From Flaccisagitta enflata (lineage: Eukaryota; Chaetognatha; Sagittoidea; Aphragmophora): 64,000 nt of DNA. Position 1 is the first letter of the stretch; every line of letters starts with the position of its first letter. The notes beneath the pieces were generated by a model. The model did not search any database. It was given only the letters and a program-made list of their open reading frames with translations, and was not told where the DNA came from. Of this stretch, positions 10,536-64,000 are shown piece after piece. The stretch is taken from NCBI GenBank assembly GCA_965153355.1, contig OZ231126.1:20398001-20462000 (forward strand), written 5' to 3'. The position numbers were made by a program, and so were the translations under genes.

Positions 10536-13500
10536 ATGTCGGCCTTTTCGGAAACAGCCCTGGAAACTAAACTGACCGAGCTGAACCCATCGCAGCAAAG
10601 TATTCAGACTCTCTCGTTGTGGTTGATTCATCATCGGAAACATGCTAAAAAAATCGTGGCAACATGGAAAAAGCTACTGGTTCAAAGTAAGTGCAATTAA
10701 AGAATTTACATGATTTTCTAAAGCTGAGATGATATTTCCGTCCAGCATGATAATTGACATGGTAATCGATGGGTGTTGTTTCTTAAATTCTTTGGGATTT
10801 TGAACACTTATTTTTTATGAGAACCTAGTTTATAAGAACATCAAGCCTTGAAATCACTCAAAAATTAAGAACAATGTAGTCTTTTACTTGTAGCTATCTT
10901 TATCTCTTTTGAAGGCTTCAGAAAAAAAATGACGTTTTTATAAAAAAAAAGTGTAAGCTCAGCGTACTCGCATCAACGAAATTCAACATTTCATTAACGA
11001 ACTACACATTTCATGAACGAATTCATTACCCAATTTACACAGAACAGACAAATCAACGATCGACACCCGCCACTGATCTAATTTAAAACCCCCAAAATTC
11101 GAATAAATTTCCTTTTCATCCCATCCCAAGTTCCGCAACCGAAGAAGTTGACGTTTCTCTACTTGGCCAATGACGTCATTCAAAATTCAAAGAAAAAAGG
11201 TCCAGAATTCTCAATGGAATTCGAGGGTAAGTTTGATATCATAGTGACCATCTCCACACTTTAATCCTCAGTTTTAGGCTGTAATACGTCATCTCTATTG
11301 TTAACAAGAAAATCAAATTGTAGCACGACCTCCAACGCCCTTCTTCAATGTCCTATATGGGTCCTTATCTATTTCTTATTTACTAGCTTTTCAGCACCAT
11401 TTGTCATACATGTAAATTTGATTCATAAACTTCTCAGGTGTTCTTCCATACGCGTTTCACAACGTTCTCAAGGACGCCGACGAGAAGACTCGCGGCTCGT
11501 GCCTCCGCCTGCTCACCATTTGGGAGGAACGCGGAGTCTACAGCGCCGGATTTATTCAGGCCATAAAACAGACCAAAGACTCGTCCGGGGGCGCCGGCGT
11601 TGATAGAGGCGGCGTCGCCGACTCCGCGGCCGGCGCAGGGGGTGCCAAAGGTAGGAACGAAATTGTTCCCATCCTGAAAAAGTCCCGGCCGGCCGATAAT
11701 AATTCCTCCGATGAAAATCAAAATAAAAAGCAACCTCGGAAAGGTAGAGAATTTCCCGCTTTTTACTATCGTCACCCATTAGACTTAATACCGCACTGGC
11801 CACGGCCATCGTTGTAGATTAGTGTTCAAATTTGGCTATATCGTTGCACAATTGACGCAACTAAGTGGAATGTATCATTTTTATGAAGGAACAGGGGGCC
11901 CAAAATTTGGATGATCGTCGATGTATTGACTGAAAAGATTTGTAGTTTATACTTGCTTCCCTACATCCGCTTGTTCTGTATCAGCATCATTTGCAAAGCC
12001 ATTTTTGAGGAAAAATGTGCAGCTAATCTTGCCAATTAAGCCAAAATATTCGTGTCAATCCAATTGTTACGCCGGCATTGTGGGCGATGTTTGTATCACT
12101 GCCCCGGCCCTGCCCCCGCTCTTTACTCTACTGCTAGTAGCTCTTCCCACTCGCACGCGACTTAAGGTTAAGATGTCGATCTAAGGGATGATGTTACAAA
12201 GTTGATATGTATTATCGAGCAATTGTTGCCTATCGCTTTTGTGTCGGCGCTGATGGAATGATTTTGCATGGTTTGTTGACTAGTTCGTAGTTTCCTAGAG
12301 CGTCCCCACCTTCCCTAGTCACTAGTTCATCCTAAATCCGTCCTCAGCAAAAGCCCCAAAGTCGAAAGGGAGAAGTCCTGAGCCCGATGACGACGAGTTG
12401 AAAGAAAAGAAAAAGCGTAAGAGCAAGTCCTCGACGAGCGCTACCGAATTTCCCCTCGACATTCTGAGGAAGGATTTGGAACAAGATGGGAAGCCAGAGG
12501 AAGAAGTCAAACCGCCCGAGGTGAGTTTTTCCCTCATTGTTAGCCATTTTTCGAATTATCGAGTGAATTGTCAAGACGCATGAGTTAAATGACACGTCAA
12601 AATTGTATTCATAGAACCACGAAAAGAGAGAGATAAGGATTGAAATTGAATCTAAATTGATTATGATTAACTCTGATTTGGTAATTTTGCCCTGCTCAGA
12701 TTATGACTATCAGTGCTGATGATACAAAGTGATTGGGGTTAGGATAAGGCAGTGACAGGTCTATGAAACTGTTAAAAGTACGTGTAGATCACCACCAACT
12801 CTTACTGAATTTAAGTTGATGTTGGAGTGATTTTCATTTGCTTGATAACGATCAGCCATAAGTTGATGCAACAAATATTCCATGCCATGACCATAAAGAA
12901 AGACAGTACTTCCAATTTCATTTTGTAAATGAGTAACCCATAAAACCAGCTCAGGAGTTATGGCCACGCTATCTAATCCTCCTTACTCCGCTCTACCCTC
13001 ACAGCCCATTGATCTGGTAAACGCTCTGCTTGAACTGGAAGCCTCCGCCTCCAACGATGAAGCCATTCGCGCCAAAATCGCTTCTTACCCCCCAAGCATC
13101 GCTGATGTCTCACTCCTCAAAAACTTGCAGAATAAATCTGAAGGAGAGAAGCTGAAAAAACAGGTATGGAGGCAATATGCTTTTCAATCATTGCCAATGA
13201 AGCTGAAGGTGGTTCTATTGCGCACACAAAAGGTCAATATTGGCCTGTACTGCACCATAAAGTAGGGTCACACGTGCATGGATAAGGGGTTTCAATCAAG
13301 GATTTTTCTCCGAGCCTCTTCAGGATTTGGGTGTCATAGCATATATAACACCCAATCATACTACCTTTGTTTTTATCTTTTACATTTGCAGGTGGACGAA
13401 GCTTCGTTGCTGCTGGCGGAATACAATGGTCGACTGATGGCGGAATTGGAGGAAAGAAAGGAAGTAGCGCAGATGCTAGCCGCGTTTATGAAGCAGCAGT

Positions 13501-14068
13501 TGGATAAAGTCGCGCAGGCCGAGAAACGACTTGAGGTTAGTTTAATGTTAAAACAGAATCAGTTTTCTCACACTGCCAAACGACTTACGACGATCAAGTG
13601 GCGTCTGATCATTTTACCACAGCTGCTTGCAGGCTAACCACTGGGTAATATGTAAATCAGTGAGATGAAACCTCCGGGGTTGCTTGGGGTTGCTTGAAGT
13701 TGATGTTATTGTTGGTCATGTTTCCTATGTTTCTAAGGACTATGTAGTGTAGCACTGTAGCAGTTGTTATTGTTGAACGTTGATGTTATGATGAAAGAAA
13801 GCAACACAAAGCACCGCGGGGGTTTAATCTCATCTCAGATTACCCAGTGCTCACCTTGTAGTTGTACGGAAAGCTCGAAAATTATGATTTGATGATTTTC
13901 TCTTTTTTTTTCATTTACAAGGACTTTAAGGCGAAGATGGAGAAAGTTATCAAAGTGCGTAAGGAATTACAGTCACACATTCAAAATCTGCCGGATTTGA
14001 ATTTGCTGCCGGATGTGACCACCGGCGGTCTCGCTCCTTTACCCTCAGCCGAGAAACTGTTTAATTAG
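10536..14068 (+). CDS. RPRD1A/B-like CTD-interacting protein, at least seven exons
   Basis: RPRD1 proteins bind the phosphorylated C-terminal domain of RNA polymerase II and recruit the RPAP2 phosphatase. Exons: 10536-10686, 11131-11226, 11438-11743, 12348-12520, about 12955-13163, 13392-13535 and 13922-14068, ending in TAG. The first three encode a CID domain (QTLSLWLIHHRKHAKKIV, KLTFLYLANDVIQNSKKKGP, LLTIWEERGVYSAGFIQ). Exon 4 is a basic and acidic linker. Exons 5-7 carry the conserved coiled coil (VDEASLLLAEYNGRLMAELE, VRKELQSHIQNLPDLNLLPD) and the typical tail GGLAPLPSAEKLFN. Junctions 1-4 and 5-7 agree in phase. Junction 4-5 does not close, since exon 4 ends in phase 0 and no acceptor near 12955 restores it. 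A small exon is probably missed between 12521 and 12950. Exon 3 has a second in-frame donor at 11650. RPRD1A and RPRD1B cannot be separated here. Confidence 0.92.
10805..10953. mobile_element. TATAAGAACC-family MITE in intron 1 of the RPRD1-like gene
   Basis: It begins CACTTATTTTTTATGAGAAC and ends TATAAAAAAAAAGTG, giving short imperfect inverted ends. The interior matches the copy at 47353-47506. The flanking TA expected of the family is present only on the right. Confidence 0.65.
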
Positions 14069-14749
14069 CTTTTTTTCAGTCATCATCCGACTGTTCAATT
14101 TACCTATTGGGAGCTTCCTCATTTATTTTCTATGCATCTCTGCATATACTTCCATTTCCACCCTTTTCCCAAAAGCCATTCCCAGCTCTAACCCTCCTCC
14201 GTGTTGATATACAGATTTTGTTGGATACTCATCACCGTGCGAAAAGAACCTTTACTTAAAAAGTAGTAGGTTTAACATCTCATTTTCTCAATCGTATTCA
14301 TGTGTTATTGTGTCAACGAAGTGACGGCTTTATCAATACTGTTTTGTGATTCGAGAAGAAAATTTTTATGTTCCGTAATTCAGAAATGATAATCATCACT
14401 TCACACGTGCTAATTAAGAATGTAATTATTGAAAGTTAGCTCTGGCTAATTAATGGTCATATAATGATTTGTTCGCAAATTTAATACCAGATATGTCTTA
14501 AATTCTGTTTTCAAGAATTTTCCGTAATACAGTCCTTTATATAAATTTTCCAATGCTTCAACAATTTCTTTTCTTTAAAATTGCTAGGCTCCTGAGGCAT
14601 CTAGTTAGCCTGCTGAAGCGAACATGGGTCGACTTCATTGTTCCGATCAAAGAAATGGCTACCTTTAGACATTAACAAATACATCTATTATCATCAAACA
14701 TTTTTGGGGCTGAAAGAAAAGCTCGCCTCCAGCCGTAACTAAACGGGTT
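14069..14749. other. Gap between two convergent genes
   Basis: It carries the 3' UTRs of the RPRD1-like gene (+) and the propeller-like gene (-). AT-rich, with no coding sequence seen and no polyadenylation signal assigned with confidence. Confidence 0.5.
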
Positions 14750-58403
<43,654 letters not shown>

Positions 58404-58569
58404 CTGAAGAAAACCAGGTGAAAATATTCCTGGCTGGTGGCCAACATTACTACGTATTACCGGGTTTTGTATAAACGAAGGATGCCTCATTCTAGAGACT
58501 AGAGACCTCAGACAAAAGACGAGATATCATGATCGTAGCGTTTTAAGTTGAAATTGCTTTAACCAAACA

Positions 58570-59715
58570 CTGTAAAAAAAGGCGAATGTGGTCCTGTAAC
58601 GGACCGTTAAAAAAAACGTGGTCTAAGAGGTCGAGGAGGAAAGTGTTCTAGAATTGTTGAAAAAAAGTGGTCCTTTTAAAAAAAGTTCTATTAACAAATG
58701 GTCCTTTACCCAAAAGTAAAGAACCGCATTATTGGTAAAAAAGGAAACGTGGTCCTTTAATCCCCGCCTAGGTTTTTTTTGACGAAGGGAAAAAAAAAGT
58801 AAAGGACCGCACTCTTTTTACTATATAACGTGTGTCCCAGAAAAAGTCGAAAAAAAACCGATAACGAGTGTTTCAAAAAAAGTTGAAAAAATACCCAGGT
58901 CAGCCCAAAATACCCCCAAAAAAATGGTTCCCCCCCAAAAAAAAGTGGTTCTTTACAAGGACAAAGTGGTCCTTACTTCCCCCCCCCCCTCATGGGCGGG
59001 GGGGGAGGTATGGTTGTTGAGGTTAAATTAAAGGACCACATTACCAGTGTAATGAACCACTTTAGTTGCTTTTTTGTTTCCCCTCGAAGGGAGTCGTTGG
59101 CTTTCTCCGAGCCACCGCAAGATGGAGGTGGGCGCTTGAAATGGTAAAGGACCGCTTTCTTTTTTTTTAAACATGGCGGACGACGGAGGCCGGAATTTCG
59201 GTCTTCTTAAAGTTTTTTTGGTTTTTTTTACGGTTGTTCCGTAAACGGGAGATTGCGTAACCCTTTCCGGCGTCGTTCTTGTTGAAAATCATCTTCTAAA
59301 AAATTTGTTTTTCAATTCTTTTAGTGAAAGTAATAAAACAAACCACCCAAAAGAAAACAAAAAGAGAGACTCAACTCCAACATTCGAAACAAAACGGTTT
59401 CAACGCTTTATTTTCATCGTCGTCCGTGCGTCAGTCATTTTAATATTGGAATACGTGACAAATTGAATATCAGCGCGTGTACGTCGTGCTGTTTTTTCCG
59501 TGGTGACCCCGTCAACGTCTTCTGCTATGTAGGTAAGGATACTTTCATTTTTTCTGCTTCCCCGCCGCACATGTGTAAAATAAAACATACTTGCGCCTGT
59601 CCCGCGCCGTATAACATGTAAATAAACAAAGGTTTAGGCTTTTCGAACGCCGGTTACGTTTTTTTTGCGAGTTTTTGGGCTTGTGTAATGGACCACATTA
59701 GCGTCGTTAAATTTG
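58570..59715. repeat. Region of scattered GTGGTCCTTTA / TAAAGGACCAC motifs
   Basis: Repeated short motifs in both orientations (AACGTGGTCCTTTAATC, AAGTAAAGGACCGCACTC, TAATGGACCACATTAGCG). The pattern resembles the palindrome cluster at 18360-20110, but the sequence differs. No clear ends. Confidence 0.55.
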
Positions 59716-60660
59716 GTAGGGGACCACTTTAAAACAAAAACTTCGTTATCCGTTCGTCCGTTGTCAACGACCTTCTCTGGGGAAGGAAATGGCAAAAAAG
59801 AACATATAACAAGTCCGTCACTTACTTTTTTTTCGTTCTCTTGATTTTTAATTTCCTGATTTTGGTCTGTATTTTCTCCTATGTACCTTTACAAATCAGG
59901 GGGGAAAATGTTAAAATAATTTGAACATATTTTACCACCTTTGAACAACTTTTAACACTGCCCAAAAAATATACAGGTACACTGTTAAAACGTGTTAAAA
60001 CCATGTAAAAATAAAGTCAGACATAAGAAAAAAAAACCTGGCATTAAAATGTAAAAATTTTATTAAAATTGTGTTGAAATCTTGATAAAATAATGTTAAA
60101 ACCGTGTAAAACCTTTGTTAAAATGATGTAAAAATTAAGTTAATATTGTGTTAAAACTGTGTTAAAATCATGTAAAAATTTTGTTTATTCTTTTTTAACA
60201 CAGTTTTAACATAGTTTTAACACAAATTTAACACATAACTTAGCCTCAGTTTTAACACTGTTTTACCACAATTTTACCAATGTTTTAACACATTTTAACA
60301 TTATTTTAAGATAGTTTAAACAAGTGGTGATTCATAATTTTAACACAATTTTAACACAAGTTTTTTTCTGAAGCCTTCAAAAGAGATAGAAATATCTACT
60401 ACTAAAATAACTACAATGTTCTTTAATTTTGAACGATTTCAAGGCTTGATGTTCCTCTAATTTGGTTCTTATAAAAAATAAAAAGTGTATACCCAGTTTT
60501 GGTTGTTCTCAATGCGATGGTACCTGGGTCAGATTCTTTATCATCCTCTTCTCGATGCCGTTCATATTTATCCTCCTTTGCCATCAAGGAATTCACAGCA
60601 TTGCCTTTGTTGGGAGATATACCCGCAGCCTCCAGATCTTAGGAGGTGGGATAGGTGTGG
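59716..60660. other. AT-rich stretch with TTTTAACAC repeats
   Basis: From about 59935 to 60360 variants of GTTAAAAC and GTTTTAACAC recur in both orientations. A partial TATAAGAACC MITE lies at 60361-60486. No gene is supported. Confidence 0.5.
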
Positions 60661-60808
60661 CCTGATTTTTGGTGAAAAATTGTGGCCATGAAGTGTTTGG
60701 CAATGGTATTTACTTTCCATCCCCGTGTGAGTCTCTTTGTCCAGATCCCCCTCTTCAGACTCTTGACCCCGTTCCATCACTTCCGTCTTTCTTTCCAGCT
60801 TTACCGTT

Positions 60809-61618
60809 GGCTTCTCCAACGGTTTCTTCTTGGTGGTCCCCTTTGAGGCCCCAACTTCGACGACGACACTGGATATTTCGTCTTCTACTGCTGCGGCTAC
60901 TGATGCAGCTCCTGCTGCAGTTTCTTCTGCGGCTCCTGCCGTGGCTCCTGCTACGGCTTCATCTCTGGAACTGTCCATCGGGTCGGTCCACACCCTATCA
61001 TCACCAATCGTCCACGCCACTCAAGACGAGCCATCAGAGAAGAGGAAGAAATTGAACGGAACATCATCACCACCAGAACCACCAACCCGCGATTTTCCGA
61101 TTTTCCGATTTTCCTTCAAGGGCGCCTGCTGCATCGATGCCCTTTTATCGCCGTCTCGTTTGCGGTTTCGCCGATGTTCGTTGCTTCTTTCTTCCTCGGT
61201 ACACCCTCTTCCGTTGTCGCGTCTTCTCTTTTTACCCCCCGTCGATTTCTTGGCAACGCATCGAGTTTCGACATTCTCCGAGGTCTCGCATATCTCCACA
61301 TTTTCGCCAGAGCTGGTAAGATCCTCTTTCGATTCATCTTTGACTTTCGCCGCGGGTTGGTGGCTCTGGTGATGCTGTTCCGTTCAATTTCTTCCTCTTC
61401 CCGGATGGCTCGTCTTGAGTGGCGTGGACGTTTGGTGATGATAGGGTGCGGACCGACCCGATGGACAGTTCCAGAGATGAACCCGCAGCAGGAGCCACGG
61501 AAGGAGCCGCAGAAGAAACTGCAGCAGGAGCTGCATCAGTAGAAGACGAAATATCCAGTGTCGTCGTCGAAGTTGGGGCCTCAAAGGGGACCACCAAGAA
61601 GAAACCGTTGGAGAAGCC
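60809..61618. repeat. Inverted duplication of coding-like sequence
   Basis: 60809-61090 and 61352-61618 are inverted copies differing by small in-frame and out-of-frame indels. The spacer is 61091-61351. Read outward from the centre each arm gives DSSRDE, then EDEISSVVVEVGASKGTTKK and KPLEKP. Read inward each gives VVPFEAPTSTTTLDISSS and SLELSIGSV. The spacer on the minus strand reads KEDLTSSGENVEICETSE. The sequence is markedly more GC-rich than its flanks. Which strand, if any, is coding is unknown. Confidence 0.75.
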
Positions 61619-61890
61619 AATGGAATTCAAACGGAAAAGTGCCCCAGAGCCTCGGCTTAATATCGAATGTGAGGAAAATTCTGGCGTGCGTGTTGAGGCC
61701 GAGTCTTCTTCTATGAATTCCAATGTCTATAAAGGTGTTAAATCCTTTTTAACACAGCTATAAGAAAATAACAGGTACATCGTGTTAAAAGTTGTTAAAA
61801 GGTGGTAACATATGTAAAAATTATTTTAACATTCTCCCCCCTGATATAAGTACTGATATTTTTTTCTTTATCAAAAATGGAAGTACTGAT

Positions 61891-62625
61891 ATTTCTCAGA
61901 TTGTTCTCGTTTTCCATAACCGTGACAGCTCTGTTTTACAAATTTATATCTTTACTGCCGGTCAAAAAATATTCTTGTGACATTCCCGTTATTTCTGTAA
62001 CTGTTAAACTTTCTTAATTTTACATTCTACTTTTCCGTTATGTTGTGTTTTCAACTTTTTCGAAGCATATCAGATGTATTGGACAACGGAATCCCTCAGC
62101 CACTTCTTACCACCTCAATGCGGTTTTGTGGAAAGTTGCATCCACGCTCGGCTCTAATGCGACGTGGGATGGCCCGCAATAGATGAGGGCATAGTCAAGT
62201 CAATGGGTGTCCAATCTCGCGTATCTGCCTGTTTGAAGCTCAAAGTGAGATAATTCAACGTCGGGACGTCGCGACGTCCCGACGCGTTGATAACCACTTC
62301 GTTCCGGTTGAGCACCATCGTCGACGTCAAGGCGCGACATGTTTCTCCCGTATCAGTCCGACCTCTTTGAAGATACAAAATGTAAAAATAAAAAGCGTTG
62401 AGGTGGTAAGAAGTGGCTGAGGGATTCTGTTGTCCAATACATCTGATATTCTGCGAAAAAGTTGAAAACACAACATAATGGTAAAGTAGAATGTAAAATA
62501 AAGAAAGTTTAACAGTTACAGAAATAACGGGAATGTCACCAGAATATTTTTTGACCGGCAGTAAAGATATAAATTTGTAAAACAGAGCTGTCACGGTTAT
62601 GGAAAACGAGAACAATCTGAGAAAT
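61891..62625. repeat. Second inverted duplication, arms of about 230 bp
   Basis: 61891-62120 matches the inverse of 62396-62625 closely (for example CATATCAGATGTATTGGACA against CAGATGTATTGGACAACAGA). The 275-bp spacer contains an exon-like frame. TTAAAAGGTGGTAAC-type motifs flank the unit. Confidence 0.85.
62164..62370 (-). CDS. Exon-like frame in the spacer of an inverted repeat
   Basis: A good acceptor (TTTTGTATCTTCAAAG near 62370) is followed by about 69 codons reading GRTDTGETCRALTSTMVLN, RNEVVINASGRRDVPTLNY and LTLSFKQADTRDWTPIDL, ending in TAG. The base composition contrasts with the AT-rich arms. It may be a last exon or a captured gene fragment. No family recognised. Confidence 0.3.
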
Positions 62626-64000
62626 TTGATGTAAACGCCAACATGGGCCAGTCATGGATCTTTTGAGAAACTGAGCCTTTGTTTCTTTGTAAGCGGGATT
62701 TGTCAGCCAAAAAAATGTTAAGTAGGCTTAGCACAGATAAGGTGGTAAAACATGGATACGCTACAGTTCTGGTTTAACACCTATTGATATCTTTGGAACT
62801 TTTTTTACTCTTTTCACTCCTGCTTGTTTGAATTTTTCTATTTTAAAAAGCACACCCAACAGTCATTGTTGATCAGTTTTAACACCCTGTTATATCTTTT
62901 GAACTGAGCTGTACCTTTGGTGTTATTTATTTCTTGTCCAACGTGACCGCGATATCGGACGCTAGATATCTAGACTGCGTGGTTTCTCGATGCCTAGACT
63001 GACTATGCTCCTTCTTGACGAGCGGATTCATAGCAATATAACGTACGTGGTCGTTGATATTTGGTTGAATCGCTTACAAGTTCTATTTAAAAAAGAGAAA
63101 AGGGAAATGATGGATTTGATAGGAAAAGGGGAGCGAAAAGAGAGGAAAAAAGATGGAGGGGAAAAGCTGGGCAAGAAGATAAGAAGGAGAAAAATGTGAT
63201 GAAACTTGATCCAGTATAACAGATACCACTGTAACTTACTTTTTGGAGCGCTGTATAATTGGTTTGTTGTAATACAGTGGAAATCCCATGAAACGAAACA
63301 AGGAGATGCGGAGGAAGCAATGTGTACACAATTTTTTTTATTTCACATGAATTCTTTACACTGTGCAAAGGAGAAAATGAGAAAAGGTTAAAAGGAGAAA
63401 AAGTAGGCCACGGACAGACCAACCGCTGGAAGGACGAGCATTTGTGTGAAAAGAGTATTTTTGTTAATTAATGCGGGGCAGGCAGAAAATAAACAGTGTG
63501 CGCGCAGATGGCTTATAACGGAAAAAGAGAGAAATTGAATCGAGCGAGGCGTGATAAAAGTTCTGAGTTTGTTGGAAGAGAGTTTGTAATTGGTCGGATT
63601 TGAGGATTAAGCGCGAGAGATAATCGTGACGATAAGAGCAATCGTGCCAGCGTTTGACACTTCGGCATTCCTTTATTTTAAGTACAAGATTGGTTTGTTG
63701 AACATGTTCGTTTTGGACCCAGGCCGTTGTTCGTGGACCTTTTACAACATCGTTTTTGGTTCTGCTGTTTCCCTGGTTGGTGTGGACCCTAGGAAATCAT
63801 GTCTACCTCAGTCAGTCCTGGATCAGGTACTGTATTTTTTTTCGTCAGGGTATCTGCGTTTTTTTTTTTTTTTTTTATTTAAAGGGTTGGGGGTGGGGTT
63901 GGCCTGACTGTGCGCATTGCACTGTCATTCTCATGTTTTGGTATCCATATTTAGGTATCTTTTTAGAAACACAATATCTCTCCTTCAATTTCTTCTAGAT
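62626..64000. other. Right edge, no supported gene
   Basis: Open frames at 63626-63907 and others lack domain or splice support. CCTGGATCAG/GTACTG near 63828 could be a donor on the plus strand, but no matching acceptor or protein family was seen. Confidence 0.4.

Noticed and set aside
59400-59588. Minus-strand frame ending near an AATAAA (DVDGVTTEKTARRTRADIQF)
   Set aside because: Possible last exon, but no acceptor of good quality, no family and no partner exon; too weak to list.
63626-63907. 93-codon plus-strand frame at the right edge
   Set aside because: The C-terminal part is poly-Phe from a T-run; no domain or convincing splice context.

Overview
The window is nuclear DNA of an animal, most likely an invertebrate. 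The evidence is spliced genes with GT-AG introns, an RPRD1-type RNA polymerase II CTD-interacting gene, an OXR1/NCOA7-type LysM-GRAM-TLDc gene, very long dinucleotide microsatellites and a dense population of non-autonomous transposons. The phylum cannot be fixed from the sequence. No rRNA, tRNA or CRISPR array was recognised.

Layout. 1-1248: short tandem repeats and AT-rich DNA. 1249-4392 (-): one uninterrupted 1047-codon TLDc gene. 4393-10535: intergenic DNA with a 411-bp TA-flanked MITE, a (CT)n tract and a 1.1-kb miniature LTR element with matching 338-bp LTRs and a 5-bp target duplication. 10536-14068 (+): RPRD1-like gene with at least seven exons. 14750-58403 (-): a convergent gene of about 44 kb that no single long ORF reveals. 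It was assembled by hand from short exons with good splice sites and matching phases. Its exons carry repeated FITD/FMTD/YLMWSD-like motifs that suggest a divergent YWTD-type beta-propeller. Its introns hold almost every mobile element in the window. 58404-64000: intergenic or unresolved, with two inverted duplications (60809-61618 and 61891-62625) containing coding-like sequence.

Mobile elements. The largest is a 13.1-kb inverted-repeat element (18349-31448) flanked by a 9-10-bp direct repeat. Its left end is packed with palindromes built on TTAGGACTAGTAGACCC, and it has amplified a 1.05-kb tandem unit. Several insertions can be dated relative to each other because an uninterrupted copy of the target lies in the same window: 36998-37363 inside 35635-37502, 50305-50910 inside 48379-51225, 55148-55751 inside a local repeat unit, and 22076-22352 inside the tandem unit. 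A dispersed family with a hairpin at one end (AGTCGCG...CGCGACT) repeatedly encloses short tandem arrays of different sequence. One copy sits inside an apparent exon of the minus-strand gene, where a frameshift and a TGA also occur, so that part of the gene looks damaged.

The three genes show no common pathway. TLDc proteins act in oxidative-stress protection and V-ATPase regulation, and RPRD1 acts on the RNA polymerase II CTD. The propeller gene is probably a secreted or cell-surface protein, but that is inference.
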